This document shows positions 1-5,617 of a stretch of 16,804 nucleotides of DNA, piece by piece. The stretch is from contig CAYWKJ010000025.1 in NCBI GenBank assembly GCA_964459205.1, forward strand, positions 1 to 16,804, in the 5' to 3' direction. The position numbers and the translations under genes were made by a program. The notes below the pieces were generated by a model. It was not told the origin of the DNA. It made no database searches and was given only the letters and a program-made list of their open reading frames with translations. The DNA comes from JABJMC01 sp964459205 (GTDB taxonomy: Bacteria; Patescibacteriota; Gracilibacteria; UBA1369; UBA12473). Position 1 is the stretch's first letter, and each line of letters starts with the position of its first letter.

Positions 1-1284
1 GGGAGTATATCTACAGAAGAATTGGTCGCCATAGTGGATGATCAATTTTATTTATACCGTTTAAATATTGGAAATCCTGGGACCTATAAACAGTATCCTT
101 CTGATGCGATGATCAAATCTATTATAGGAGGAATTCAAGCATGTAGCGCTTATGATCATCACGCTGGGGCTGATGATGTAAAAAAACTAGCCGCTGAGTT
201 TTATAATTGGTATTTGCACAATCAGGACCCAGCCATGCCACGTGATTACCTTACCAAACATAATATTATAGTTGGTAATGGCGCTAGTGAGGTTATAGAA
301 ATGTTTTTAACAGCCTTGGTTGAAAATGGTGAAAATGCCATTGGGACTTCCCCGATTTATCCACTCTATTCCTCAGTTATGGGTAAATTAGGTGAAGATC
401 TTAAAACCGTAGCTTTGGATGTTACTGATGAGGGCGGCGTAAGACATTGGAAATTTGATGTTGAGGGACTTAGAACTAAGGTTGATTTTAAAACTAAGGT
501 GCTTTGTATTAACTCTCCTAACAATCCCACTGGAGCCGTGTTTAGTCGGGAATCTCTAGAGGCTATTTTAGATTTGGCCAAAGAATATGGCTTATTTATA
601 ATTTCTGATGAGATTTATTGTGAGGATTTATATGACGATGAAGCCCATCAAGACTTTTGCTCAATGGGTAGTCTTGCTTACAAAAGAGGAGTGCCAGCCG
701 TAATTATTAGTGGAATTTCCAAAGGGTTAGGTAAAGCTGCTGGTTGGCGTTGTGGCTGGGGCGTTGTTATTGACCCGGATAATAAGGCTAAAGAAATTTT
801 TGAAGCTGTTAATACCGTAGCCACGGCTCGGCTTAATCCAAATACTTTAGGGCAAAGAGGCGCTGTGCCAGTTCTAGCGAATCTTGTTGATTACGAAAAA
901 AGAAGAGCCGCCGCTGCTCCTGGAGAAAAAATCGACCGTAGTGATTTAGAAACCTTACATCATTTAGATAAATTAAGAGCACTTACTGGTGGGCAAAAAG
1001 ATGCCATGTATCGAGCATTTAATACGGGATGTTTATCTATGCCAAAACCAGAAGGAGCTTATTATGGATTCTTTAAAATTGAAGGAATTGATGATTTTGA
1101 GGATGAAAAAAGTTTTGCGCGAGATTTGCTTGTTCAAAAAAGAGTTCACCTTGTGCCTGGGCAGGGCTTTGAATATCCTGAGCCAGGTTGGTTTAGAGTT
1201 GTTTTCTTAGATTCAGCGGCCCGCATTGAAGACGCCGGTAAAATTGTGCAAGAATTTGCAGATGCACGCTTAACCGCTTCCTAA
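1..1284 (+). CDS. Class I/II pyridoxal-phosphate aminotransferase, 5' partial
   Basis: Fold-type I PLP aminotransferase that moves an amino group between an amino acid and a 2-oxo acid in the cytoplasm. The frame is open from base 1, so the true start lies upstream; the TTG at 22 is only the first start-like codon inside the window. Family landmarks occur in order: LNIGNPGTYKQYP near the N-terminus, NSPNNPTG (511-534), SDEIY (604-618), the Schiff-base lysine in SGISKGLGKAAGWRCGW (Lys codon 721-723), and the carboxylate-binding Arg in GWFRVVF (codon 1195-1197). The order and spacing fit AlaA/AspC-like enzymes, but substrate cannot be assigned from sequence. A linker of about 50 residues (RAAAAPGEKIDRSD onward) separates the large domain from the C-terminal small domain. 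A promoter-like box for the next gene begins only 16 nt after the stop, so the two genes are probably transcribed separately. Confidence 0.93.
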   Translation, partial: GSISTEELVAIVDDQFYLYRLNIGNPGTYKQYPSDAMIKSIIGGIQACSAYDHHAGADDVKKLAAEFYNWYLHNQDPAMPRDYLTKHNIIVGNGASEVIEMFLTALVENGENAIGTSPIYPLYSSVMGKLGEDLKTVALDVTDEGGVRHWKFDVEGLRTKVDFKTKVLCINSPNNPTGAVFSRESLEAILDLAKEYGLFIISDEIYCEDLYDDEAHQDFCSMGSLAYKRGVPAVIISGISKGLGKAAGWRCGWGVVIDPDNKAKEIFEAVNTVATARLNPNTLGQRGAVPVLANLVDYEKRRAAAAPGEKIDRSDLETLHHLDKLRALTGGQKDAMYRAFNTGCLSMPKPEGAYYGFFKIEGIDDFEDEKSFARDLLVQKRVHLVPGQGFEYPEPGWFRVVFLDSAARIEDAGKIVQEFADARLTAS

Positions 1285-1300
1285 AAGCTCTTTTTTCAGG

Positions 1301-1330
1301 TATAATAATAAGATTTATAGTCTTATTATT
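1301..1330 (+). promoter_or_regulatory. -10 box overlapping a perfect 10-bp inverted repeat
   Basis: TATAAT at 1301-1306 overlaps an inverted repeat: AATAATAAGA (1304-1313), a 7-nt spacer, then TCTTATTATT (1321-1330). Only 5 nt separate the repeat from the ATG at 1336. The -35 region is weak. If transcription starts about 7 nt after the -10 box, the left arm is not fully in the mRNA, so the repeat may act as a DNA operator rather than an RNA hairpin. No Shine-Dalgarno sequence is present. Confidence 0.5.
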
Positions 1331-1335
1331 TAGAT

Positions 1336-2151
1336 ATGACTGAACGTCAGTCAGCCTCGGAATCAAGAGAAGAACGTGCCATCCAAGAGCAGGTAGATCA
1401 GCGCTTGGGAGAGCTAGAGGCTCAGGCAATTTCTGAATCTCCGGAAGCTCCGCCATATTATCAGTATCGAGTCGAAAAAGCGCCGCGCACTTTTCAAGCT
1501 GTGGCCAGGCGGTCTTTAGGTTTAATCCGTGGTAATGAAAATTGGACGCAAGGAATTGAAGGAGAAGTGTTAAATTTTAACCTAAAAATAGACTCTGGAC
1601 ATGTAGAGGCTGTCCTACTCAAAAACGAGGTGCTTTATCAGCGTGAAATGATGTTAGCTTTAAAAGTAGAAAAAGCCGCAGTTTTGCTTAGTTTTGTGCA
1701 GTCCCTTGAGTATCATAATGAAGATGATGAGCGAGTTAATTTTTGCCAGCCACCAGCTTTTACTTTGGCGTATGGGGGAGGGGCTTGTGATGATTTAGCT
1801 ATTTTATATGCCTCACTTTTAGAGGCTGAAGATATTGATTATCAGTTTGTTATTTCTTATTTGCCCAGTGGTTATGGTGGTGAGGTTTATGATCGCGAAA
1901 TGCATGGGTTAGTGGCCGTAGCTGGAAATTTTGAACGCTTTTATCAACAGCAACAGGCTGGATTGGAGATTCAATTACCAGATGTAGAGAGAATTACAAT
2001 AAATAGGCGAAGTTATGCTTACGCCGAACCCGTTCAAGGAAATGCTTTAATTGGGCAGGTAATGGATGGGTATCGAGTTTGGGGAACGTTAGCAGGCGCA
2101 ATGACAGTCGCGGAAGTTGAGGACGAGTTTTGGCAAGAGGTAAACAATTAA
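1336..2151 (+). CDS. Transglutaminase-like cysteine-peptidase-fold protein
   Basis: Soluble 271-residue protein with no signal peptide or membrane segment. The N-terminal ~45 residues are charged and probably flexible. The central part resembles the transglutaminase/papain-like fold: a glycine run leading into a cysteine at a helix start, GGGACDDLAILYASLLE with Cys151, followed by a strand and His190 in EMHGLVAVAG. A third acidic residue is less clear: Glu231 in AYAEPVQGN is a candidate, about 40 residues after the His, farther than the usual ~15. The fold call rests on the Cys/His pattern and spacing only; substrate is unknown and it could be an inactive relative. The start is ATG 1336, 5 nt after the inverted repeat that covers the -10 box, with no Shine-Dalgarno. 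A stem and T-run follow the stop. Confidence 0.75.
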   Translation: MTERQSASESREERAIQEQVDQRLGELEAQAISESPEAPPYYQYRVEKAPRTFQAVARRSLGLIRGNENWTQGIEGEVLNFNLKIDSGHVEAVLLKNEVLYQREMMLALKVEKAAVLLSFVQSLEYHNEDDERVNFCQPPAFTLAYGGGACDDLAILYASLLEAEDIDYQFVISYLPSGYGGEVYDREMHGLVAVAGNFERFYQQQQAGLEIQLPDVERITINRRSYAYAEPVQGNALIGQVMDGYRVWGTLAGAMTVAEVEDEFWQEVNN

Positions 2152-2198
2152 GAGTATTTATGGTTTGACATAAACCAGAGCTCTTGGTAGGGTTTTTT
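2152..2198 (+). terminator. Possible weak terminator after the transglutaminase-like gene
   Basis: A 6-bp stem TGGTTT (2161-2166) / AAACCA (2172-2177) follows the stop codon, with a T6 run at 2193-2198. The stem ends 15 nt before the T-run, which is too far for a standard terminator. A competing fold pairs ACCA (2174-2177) with TGGT (2185-2188), nearer the T-run. The same AAACCA strand takes part in both folds. Termination here is plausible but not strongly supported. Confidence 0.35.
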
Positions 2199-2367
2199 CG
2201 TTATTTAAAATTTCTAGAAACCAGCCGCCCCCACGCGCCTTATTTATACTTGGGCACGAGTATTGAGCGGTTGTTTCCTGGTAATTTTATCAGGTTCTGC
2301 AGTGACGCTTGTGGAGAGATTCCCTACATAATTGGCGAAGTTTTCCCAGCACGAGCAGAATGATCTT
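2199..2367. other. Intergenic stretch with one small stem
   Basis: I see no convincing gene here. CCTGGTAA (2277-2284) can pair with TTATCAGG (2287-2294) with one G-U pair and a very tight loop. A possible -10 element CATAAT lies at 2327-2332 with a poor -35 match near 2303; if real it would drive transcription into the hairpin run that starts at 2386. Confidence 0.3.
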
Positions 2368-2385
2368 AGACAGTATGGAAAGTTC

Positions 2386-2531
2386 CAAGAGATTTATCTC
2401 TTGTGGCTGGCGAGGAGTTGCTTAGGTGCGATGCATTTAGGCGATTGCTCGCCAGCCATGAACGAAGAAAGGGTTGAGCTGCAAGGGACTCCAGTCCCGC
2501 AACGCAAAACTAAGTTGGCCAGACGTGTCTG
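2386..2531 (+). ncRNA. Candidate structured RNA: four consecutive hairpins
   Basis: Four hairpins follow one another. Hairpin 1: CAAGAGA (2386-2392), loop TTTA, TCTCTTG (2397-2403), 7 bp. Hairpin 2 begins at the next base: TGGCTGGCGAG (2404-2414) pairs with CTCGCCAGCCA (2448-2458), 11 perfect bp around a 33-nt loop. Hairpin 3: GGGAC (2485-2489), loop TCCA, GTCCC (2494-2498). Hairpin 4: CAGA/TCTG within 2520-2531. Hairpins 1 and 2 abut and could stack coaxially. The run ends about 45 nt before the GC-rich small ORF at 2578, so it may be its leader or an independent RNA. I do not recognise tmRNA, RNase P RNA, SRP RNA or 6S RNA. Strand is assumed from the downstream ORF. Confidence 0.4.
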
Positions 2532-2577
2532 TCTGAGTTGCTGACCCTACTTTCCCGAACCACCATGAGGTGTCCCG

Positions 2578-2742
2578 ATGACCCGCACGACCGTGATCCG
2601 TACCGCTCCCGCCGCCGTCCCGCGCCCCGCCGCGTTCACCGCCATCGCCGTGCAGCACGCCATCCCCGACTACGACCAGGGCAACAGCGTGACCGTGACC
2701 AACGTGGACCAGACCGCCGTGCACGACAAGCGCCAGGGCTGA
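2578..2742 (+). CDS. Small GC-rich hypothetical protein (54 aa)
   Basis: Encodes a 54-residue protein beginning MTRTTVIRTAPAAV, rich in Thr, Val, Ala and Asp, with no membrane segment and no motif I recognise. Coding evidence is strong for its size: 52 of 54 codons end in G or C, and GAGG at 2567-2570 sits 7 nt before the ATG, giving a Shine-Dalgarno that most other genes in the window lack. This codon use is sharply unlike the AT-ending codons of the flanking genes and points to a high-GC source organism. It follows the hairpin run at 2386-2531 and is followed by an 8-codon mini-ORF and a GC stem. Function unknown. Confidence 0.55.
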   Translation: MTRTTVIRTAPAAVPRPAAFTAIAVQHAIPDYDQGNSVTVTNVDQTAVHDKRQG

Positions 2743-2754
2743 CGAGGAGGCTTC

Positions 2755-2781
2755 ATGCCTTACCGGAAAAGGCCGCCCTAG
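2755..2781 (+). CDS. Possible 8-codon peptide MPYRKRPP ending inside a hairpin
   Basis: A strong Shine-Dalgarno GAGGAGG (2744-2750) precedes ATG 2755 by 4 nt. The frame reads MPYRKRPP and stops with a TAG that is part of the GGCCGC (2771-2776) / GCGGCC (2781-2786) stem. A short basic, Pro-ending peptide stopping inside a stem is reminiscent of leader peptides, but no regulated gene is evident downstream. It may equally be the degraded start of a second gene. Confidence 0.22.
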   Translation: MPYRKRPP

Positions 2782-2786
2782 CGGCC
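2771..2786 (+). terminator. Short GC stem after the GC-rich ORF
   Basis: GGCCGC-CCTA-GCGGCC forms a 6-bp stem with a 4-nt loop. No T-run follows, so it is terminator-like only in the sense seen in GC-rich genomes. It overlaps the stop codon of the 8-codon ORF. Confidence 0.35.
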
Positions 2787-2928
2787 CGGCTTCAGCTGAG
2801 ACCGGTCGAACGAATGGAGACGCGAGAAATGGCATCAAGCCCGTACTCATCTGACTGAGAGAGCCAGCCCAGCTGGCCACCTCATCGTCAATGATGAACC
2901 GGGGTTCAACCTCTGCCAGGTCCTCGCC

Positions 2929-2957
2929 GGGGCGGCCGGCATTGCGCCGGCCGCCCC
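2929..2957. terminator. Perfect 12-bp GC hairpin
   Basis: GGGGCGGCCGGC (2929-2940), loop ATTGC, GCCGGCCGCCCC (2946-2957). This is the most stable stem in the block. It has no U-tract, as is common for terminator-like hairpins of high-GC bacteria. It separates the 54-codon ORF unit from a new Shine-Dalgarno/ATG at 2978-2993. The stretch 2787-2928 otherwise holds only a small stem GCCAG/CTGGC (2863-2877) and no gene that I can support. Confidence 0.55.
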
Positions 2958-2990
2958 CTTTGGGCCCTTGGTTCTTCGGAAGGACTTTCA

Positions 2991-3068
2991 ATGCTCCCCG
3001 AGTATTCTGAAAAGGACTCTCCATACTGTCTTCTCACCTTAAAATTAAATCTTAATTATTTAAAATGA
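2991..3068 (+). pseudogene. Truncated gene start running across the block's right edge
   Basis: GGAAGGA (2978-2984) lies 6 nt before ATG 2991, an excellent Shine-Dalgarno. The frame starts MLPEYSEKDSPY in GC-rich sequence, crosses the right inverted repeat (3013-3031), and then becomes an AT-rich run ending at TGA 3066-3068, overlapping the start of the next ORF. The simplest reading is that a gene of the GC-rich source lost everything after about 10 codons when the block joined this genome. Confidence 0.3.
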
Positions 3069-3349
3069 AACAAGCTTTAACACCAGCAACAGGAGCCCCA
3101 CCATCAGAGCTAGACATCTTGCTTCAGCAAGCCAGAACATCTGCTGGGCAAACTAATGACCAACCCGCGGAACTTAATGGTAGCGATCGTTTAGGAGCTT
3201 TAGTTCAAAGACTCATTAATCAAGCCGAAAATCCAGGCTTTGCACCTCCTCAACCTCGCGGCAAAAGGGGGCATTTAGCTTTGCCTGGCCGTCATCACAG
3301 GGTTACCCCGGCCAAATCTCCTCGGCAAAGGGTTTTGGGGATTGATTGA
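3065..3349 (+). CDS. Small hypothetical protein (94 aa)
   Basis: A 94-residue hydrophilic protein. Residues ~13-60 look helical (SELDILLQQARTSAG, DRLGALVQRLINQAE), followed by a basic, Pro/Gly-rich tail (PRGKRGHLALPGRHHR) that could bind nucleic acid; that is speculation. No recognised domain. The start is ATG 3065, with no Shine-Dalgarno. A short AT stem AATTAA/TTAATT (3043-3057) and a -10-like TAAAAT (3040-3045) sit just ahead, but no -35 is visible because the GC-rich block ends here, so its original promoter may have been replaced. Codon use resembles the flanking chromosome. Confidence 0.5.
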   Translation: MKQALTPATGAPPSELDILLQQARTSAGQTNDQPAELNGSDRLGALVQRLINQAENPGFAPPQPRGKRGHLALPGRHHRVTPAKSPRQRVLGID

Positions 3350-3397
3350 CGTAACCACAAAAAGTAAGATATAAAAGAACTACAATAATTTTTTATT
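3346..3397 (+). promoter_or_regulatory. Promoter of the 66-codon ORF
   Basis: TTGACG (3346-3351), 18 nt, TATAAA (3370-3375). The expected transcript start is near 3382, leaving a ~16-nt leader that can fold as AATAA (3384-3388) / TTATT (3393-3397) directly before the ATG. There is no Shine-Dalgarno. Confidence 0.45.
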
Positions 3398-3598
3398 ATG
3401 GTTTTACGAGCTGCCCCATTATGTGCTTTGTTATTAGCAACCCCTGTTGCTGATGTCCCTACTCGTGATGCTGAACCCACAAGTGGGCCGGATACCCAGC
3501 GACTCCGTGAGGAGCCATTGCTGGGGGGCGGAGCAATGCCGAACCAATGGAACGACAGAATTCCTTTTATCTTGAAATCAGGTTTGAGTCAACGCTAA
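3398..3598 (+). CDS. Small hypothetical protein with hydrophobic N-terminus (66 aa)
   Basis: The N-terminus MVLRAAPLCALLLATPVADVP looks like a short signal peptide with a possible cleavage after TPVA. The remainder is polar, Pro/Gly/Arg-rich and lacks any motif I know. A good promoter and an ATG with the leader hairpin style seen elsewhere in the window support expression. The second half is more GC-rich than the first and contains a CATTGCT/AGCAATG stem (around 3517-3539), so the ORF may be degraded or fused to foreign sequence. Alternatively it is not translated. Confidence 0.35.
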   Translation: MVLRAAPLCALLLATPVADVPTRDAEPTSGPDTQRLREEPLLGGGAMPNQWNDRIPFILKSGLSQR

Positions 3599-3693
3599 AA
3601 CAGATTTGCAGATTGTCAAAAACGGCTTTCTATTGCCAAAACCACCTATTTCACGCTAGGCTTTTTTCCTGACTCCCTTTTCACCCCAAAGGC

Positions 3694-3745
3694 TAGAATA
3701 CAACTCTACTCAAGGCGTGGCGAAGTGAGTCGACGATCCTTGAGT
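3694..3745 (+). promoter_or_regulatory. Promoter-like box and 5'-leader hairpin of the Trp-rich membrane protein
   Basis: TAGAAT (3694-3699) is a fair -10 with only a weak -35 match near 3669. The predicted transcript would begin about 3706, so ACTCAAGG (3708-3715) pairing with CCTTGAGT (3738-3745) would form a stem almost at the 5' end. An inner CGT/ACG helix (3716-3718 / 3733-3735) with a 2-nt bulge extends it, enclosing GGCGAAGTGAGTCG. It does not match a riboswitch class that I recognise. The preceding stretch 3599-3693 holds a weak CCTA/TAGG stem followed by T6 (3662-3667), perhaps ending the previous ORF. Confidence 0.4.
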
Positions 3746-3788
3746 GTTTGCATATATCCTTTCTTCATCTCTTTCCCGAAAGAACCCT

Positions 3789-4007
3789 ATGGCCGATTGG
3801 ATCCGCGAATGGTGGTGGGTATGGACTTTGGTCTGGGTAGCTTCGGTGGTCGTCACCGAGATCATCGCTGCCTGGAAAAGGTTCCCGTTCGGACTGTGGG
3901 GGCTGCTCGCCATCGTGTGGGGGCCGGGGACGCTGCTGATCGTCCTCAAGACCAAGCGTCACCAGCCTCGCCAAGAGTGGGCGAACCCCAGAACCCGGAA
4001 ACCCTAG
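3789..4007 (+). CDS. Trp-rich small membrane protein (72 aa, two predicted helices)
   Basis: A 72-residue protein beginning MADWIREWWWVWTLVWVAS, with ten Trp residues. Residues ~8-28 and ~34-53 form two hydrophobic segments separated by the basic turn AAWKRFPFG; the tail (KTKRHQPRQEW...) is strongly basic and probably cytoplasmic. This looks like a phospholipase D N-terminal-type or small-integral-membrane topology, but I cannot assign a family. Of 72 codons, 58 end in G or C, unlike the exchanger gene next to it, suggesting transfer from a GC-richer genome. ATG 3789 is chosen because the upstream GTG at 3744 lies inside the leader hairpin. A strong GC stem follows. Confidence 0.6.
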   Translation: MADWIREWWWVWTLVWVASVVVTEIIAAWKRFPFGLWGLLAIVWGPGTLLIVLKTKRHQPRQEWANPRTRKP

Positions 4008-4020
4008 CAACCTCAAGCCT

Positions 4021-4052
4021 AGGCGGCGCGACCCTGAAACCTCGCGCCGCCT
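4021..4052 (+). terminator. 11-bp GC hairpin after the Trp-rich membrane protein
   Basis: AGGCGGCGCGA (4021-4031) pairs perfectly with TCGCGCCGCCT (4042-4052) around a 10-nt loop; TTCCC follows rather than a full U-tract. It likely ends the membrane-protein transcript and insulates the exchanger gene, whose own -10-like TAAACT lies at 4084-4089, close to its ATG. Confidence 0.6.
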
Positions 4053-4095
4053 TCCCAAACTTCATTTTCGCGCCGCAATCTGCTAAACTTCGTCC

Positions 4096-5067
4096 ATGCC
4101 TCCCATAACTACCGAAATCCTCGTCATTCTTGGCACTAGCGCCCTGATTTTTCTAACTGGCAAATGGTTTATTAGCGCTTCATCTAACATTGGTGATTAT
4201 TTTCGGCTTCCTCGCGCTGTTAAAGGCGCCACCCTTGATGCGATTTCCAGCTCTTTCCCAGAACTCATGATCGCGCTTTTTTCGGTAATTTCTTTTAAAA
4301 AGTTTGAGGTGGGGATTGGCACTATTGCGGGTTCAGCTCTTTTTAATCTGTTAGTCATTACTGGAATTTCCGTTTTGGTGGCTCCCAAGGTTTTTAAGGT
4401 TACTAAAAACGTGCTGACTCGCGATGGATTCTTTTATGTAATTTCAGTGCTAGCCCTCCTTATTGCGCTCTACACTTCTAGCACCTGGACCATTATTGTG
4501 CCGCTTGTTTTCATTTTAATTTATGTGTTTTATTCCCGCGAAATTATTAAAGATACCAAGGAATTTCGACAAGACACTAAACGCAAAAAAAACCACAAAA
4601 TTAATATTTATCACGAATTAGGCATTGCCTTTTTTTGCATGGCAACCATTGCCGTTGCTAGTTATTTTTTAACGGAACACTCCATTGCTTTTGCCGAGCT
4701 TATTGGCGTTCCACCACTGGTAATTGCCTTTACAGTGATGGCCGCAGCCACCTCTCTCCCAGACGCGGTTATCTCCATCGGTAATGCTAAAGCCGGGCAT
4801 GTTGATGATGCCGCTGCTAATGTGTTTGGCTCTAATGTTTTTGATATTTTAATTGGGCTTTCTGTGCCCATGCTGCTTGCCATGGCTTTTGTCCGCGGAC
4901 CAATTGAAATTGAATTTGATTATCCTGAAATTGTGATTGGATTACTTGGTTCCACCTTATTATTAATCGCATTTTTGGCTAAAGGCCTTACGCTTACCAA
5001 ACGCCAAGGTTGGTATCTCCTCTTGATTTACGGGTTATTTTTAGGAGCAGTTATTTCAATCAGTTAA
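4096..5067 (+). CDS. CaCA-family Na+/Ca2+ (cation/proton) exchanger
   Basis: Inner-membrane antiporter of the Ca2+/cation antiporter superfamily, 323 residues with about ten hydrophobic segments, matching the length of prokaryotic YrbG/NCX_Mj-type members. Both inverted alpha-repeats are present. Alpha-1 spans ~44-92 with DAISSSFPELMIALFS (Glu56) and GSALFN (79-84). Alpha-2 spans ~208-256 with AATSLPDAVISIGNAKAG (Asp223) and GSNVFD (245-250). A charged cytoplasmic loop (~148-170, KDTKEFRQDTKRKK) joins the halves. The acidic residues Glu56/Asp223 are the expected ion ligands. Exported and exchanged ions cannot be fixed from sequence. No Shine-Dalgarno; ATG lies 7 nt after a -10-like TAAACT, so the mRNA may be leaderless. 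Its stop abuts the stop of the convergent cupin gene with no gap. Confidence 0.9.
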   Translation: MPPITTEILVILGTSALIFLTGKWFISASSNIGDYFRLPRAVKGATLDAISSSFPELMIALFSVISFKKFEVGIGTIAGSALFNLLVITGISVLVAPKVFKVTKNVLTRDGFFYVISVLALLIALYTSSTWTIIVPLVFILIYVFYSREIIKDTKEFRQDTKRKKNHKINIYHELGIAFFCMATIAVASYFLTEHSIAFAELIGVPPLVIAFTVMAAATSLPDAVISIGNAKAGHVDDAAANVFGSNVFDILIGLSVPMLLAMAFVRGPIEIEFDYPEIVIGLLGSTLLLIAFLAKGLTLTKRQGWYLLLIYGLFLGAVISIS

Positions 5068-5571
5068 TTACTCTGGCTGATCTTCGTGACCCTCCCGAAT
5101 AACACGGTATTCTCCAGTCTCAACATCTAAATCATAAATGTTGAAGTTTGTGCGAATATCAAACCCTTCTGAACGTGCGGCAAAGTTTAGTGACTTAGAA
5201 CCGTGCGGCCCACTTTTAATACGATGAAAAACATGAGTGGGCCAGTGCAGCACTGCCGCCCCTTCAAAAACAACTTCCCCATCTTGAATGATCTTTTCGG
5301 GATGCACCTCAAACGACACGATTCGCCCATATTCTTTGGAATAAAGCTCTACCACCCGATGTCCATCCATTACCAATAAATTGTCCTCCTGATTTTGATG
5401 CATATACCACGGCCGTTCTACCTCCCCAACAGTCCCGGGGGACATGGCCCCAGACTCATGCATCACACGAGTAATCCCTTCTAAATTATCCACCATCGGC
5501 ACACTCGAAAAAAGCACATCTTTTGTCTCACGCAGTTTTTTTAATGGTTTAATTGTGAATGGTTCATTCAT
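5068..5571 (-). CDS. Cupin-fold protein
   Basis: A 167-residue soluble protein with a single RmlC-like cupin barrel. The first conserved part is seen as WYMHQNQEDNLLVMDGHRVV (residues ~55-74) and the second as VLHWPTHVFHRI (~107-118), giving His58, Glu62, His109 and His116 as candidate metal or substrate ligands. The C-terminal ~30 residues (FDIRTNFNIYDLDVETG) are polar. This could be a sugar-nucleotide epimerase relative or a small-molecule-binding cupin; no reaction can be assigned. ATG 5571 is preferred over the TTG three bases upstream. The preceding pyrimidine-rich leader lacks a Shine-Dalgarno. An extended -10 element lies just upstream, so it is expressed apart from the lipoprotein gene ahead of it. 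Confidence 0.75.
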   Translation of the reverse strand: MNEPFTIKPLKKLRETKDVLFSSVPMVDNLEGITRVMHESGAMSPGTVGEVERPWYMHQNQEDNLLVMDGHRVVELYSKEYGRIVSFEVHPEKIIQDGEVVFEGAAVLHWPTHVFHRIKSGPHGSKSLNFAARSEGFDIRTNFNIYDLDVETGEYRVIREGHEDQPE

Positions 5572-5595
5572 CAAAAGGGGAGGTTAACTGCCGTC

Positions 5596-5604
5596 ATTAT
5601 AACA
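5596..5604 (-). promoter_or_regulatory. Extended -10 promoter of the cupin gene
   Basis: On the minus strand TGTTATAAT (5604-5596) is a consensus TGn-TATAAT extended -10. No good -35 is visible, which fits extended -10 promoters. It lies between the lipoprotein stop (5618) and the cupin ATG (5571). Confidence 0.55.
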
Positions 5605-5617
5605 CTTTATTGTCAGA

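Larger units (their letters stand above)
2368..3031. mobile_element. GC-rich block bounded by an imperfect inverted repeat (possible MITE-like insertion)
   Basis: The 12-mer AGACAGTATGGA at 2368-2379 recurs as its exact reverse complement at 3020-3031, and the next inward bases also largely match (AAGTTCC at 2380-2386 against AGAGTCC-like sequence read inward from 3019). Both copies point inward, like terminal inverted repeats. Between them lie four hairpins, a 54-codon ORF whose codons end in G or C in 52 of 54 cases, GC-rich stems and a gene start cut off at the right edge. No transposase is encoded and I found no clear target-site duplication, so this could be a non-autonomous element, a captured foreign fragment, or chance repeats around a transferred piece. 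Confidence 0.35.

Noticed and set aside
2386..2531. tmRNA, RNase P RNA, SRP RNA or 6S RNA
   Set aside because: None of their conserved motifs is present on either strand, such as the tRNA-like ends of tmRNA or the RNase P core.
2458..2544. 28-codon ORF starting at the foot of the 11-bp stem
   Set aside because: The ATG is part of the stem itself, there is no Shine-Dalgarno, and the frame carries two further hairpins; an RNA role explains the sequence better.
2884..2916. tRNA-like T-arm around CCGGGGTTCAACC
   Set aside because: Only a 5-bp stem with a GGTTCA-like loop; no acceptor, D or anticodon arms can be built around it.
2437..3024. Long minus-strand open frame across the GC-rich block
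   Set aside because: It mirrors the strongly G/C-ending plus-strand ORF; composition is low-complexity His/Gly/Val, with no start signal. GC-rich DNA often gives such antisense frames.
3609..4083. Inverted pair GCAGATTG / CAATCTGC flanking the second GC-rich unit
   Set aside because: Only 8 bp match with little extension; at this distance such a repeat is expected by chance.
2152..4095. Integron gene-cassette array
   Set aside because: Small ORFs alternate with stems, but I found no convincing attC core-site pairs (RYYYAAC / GTTRRRY) and no integrase.
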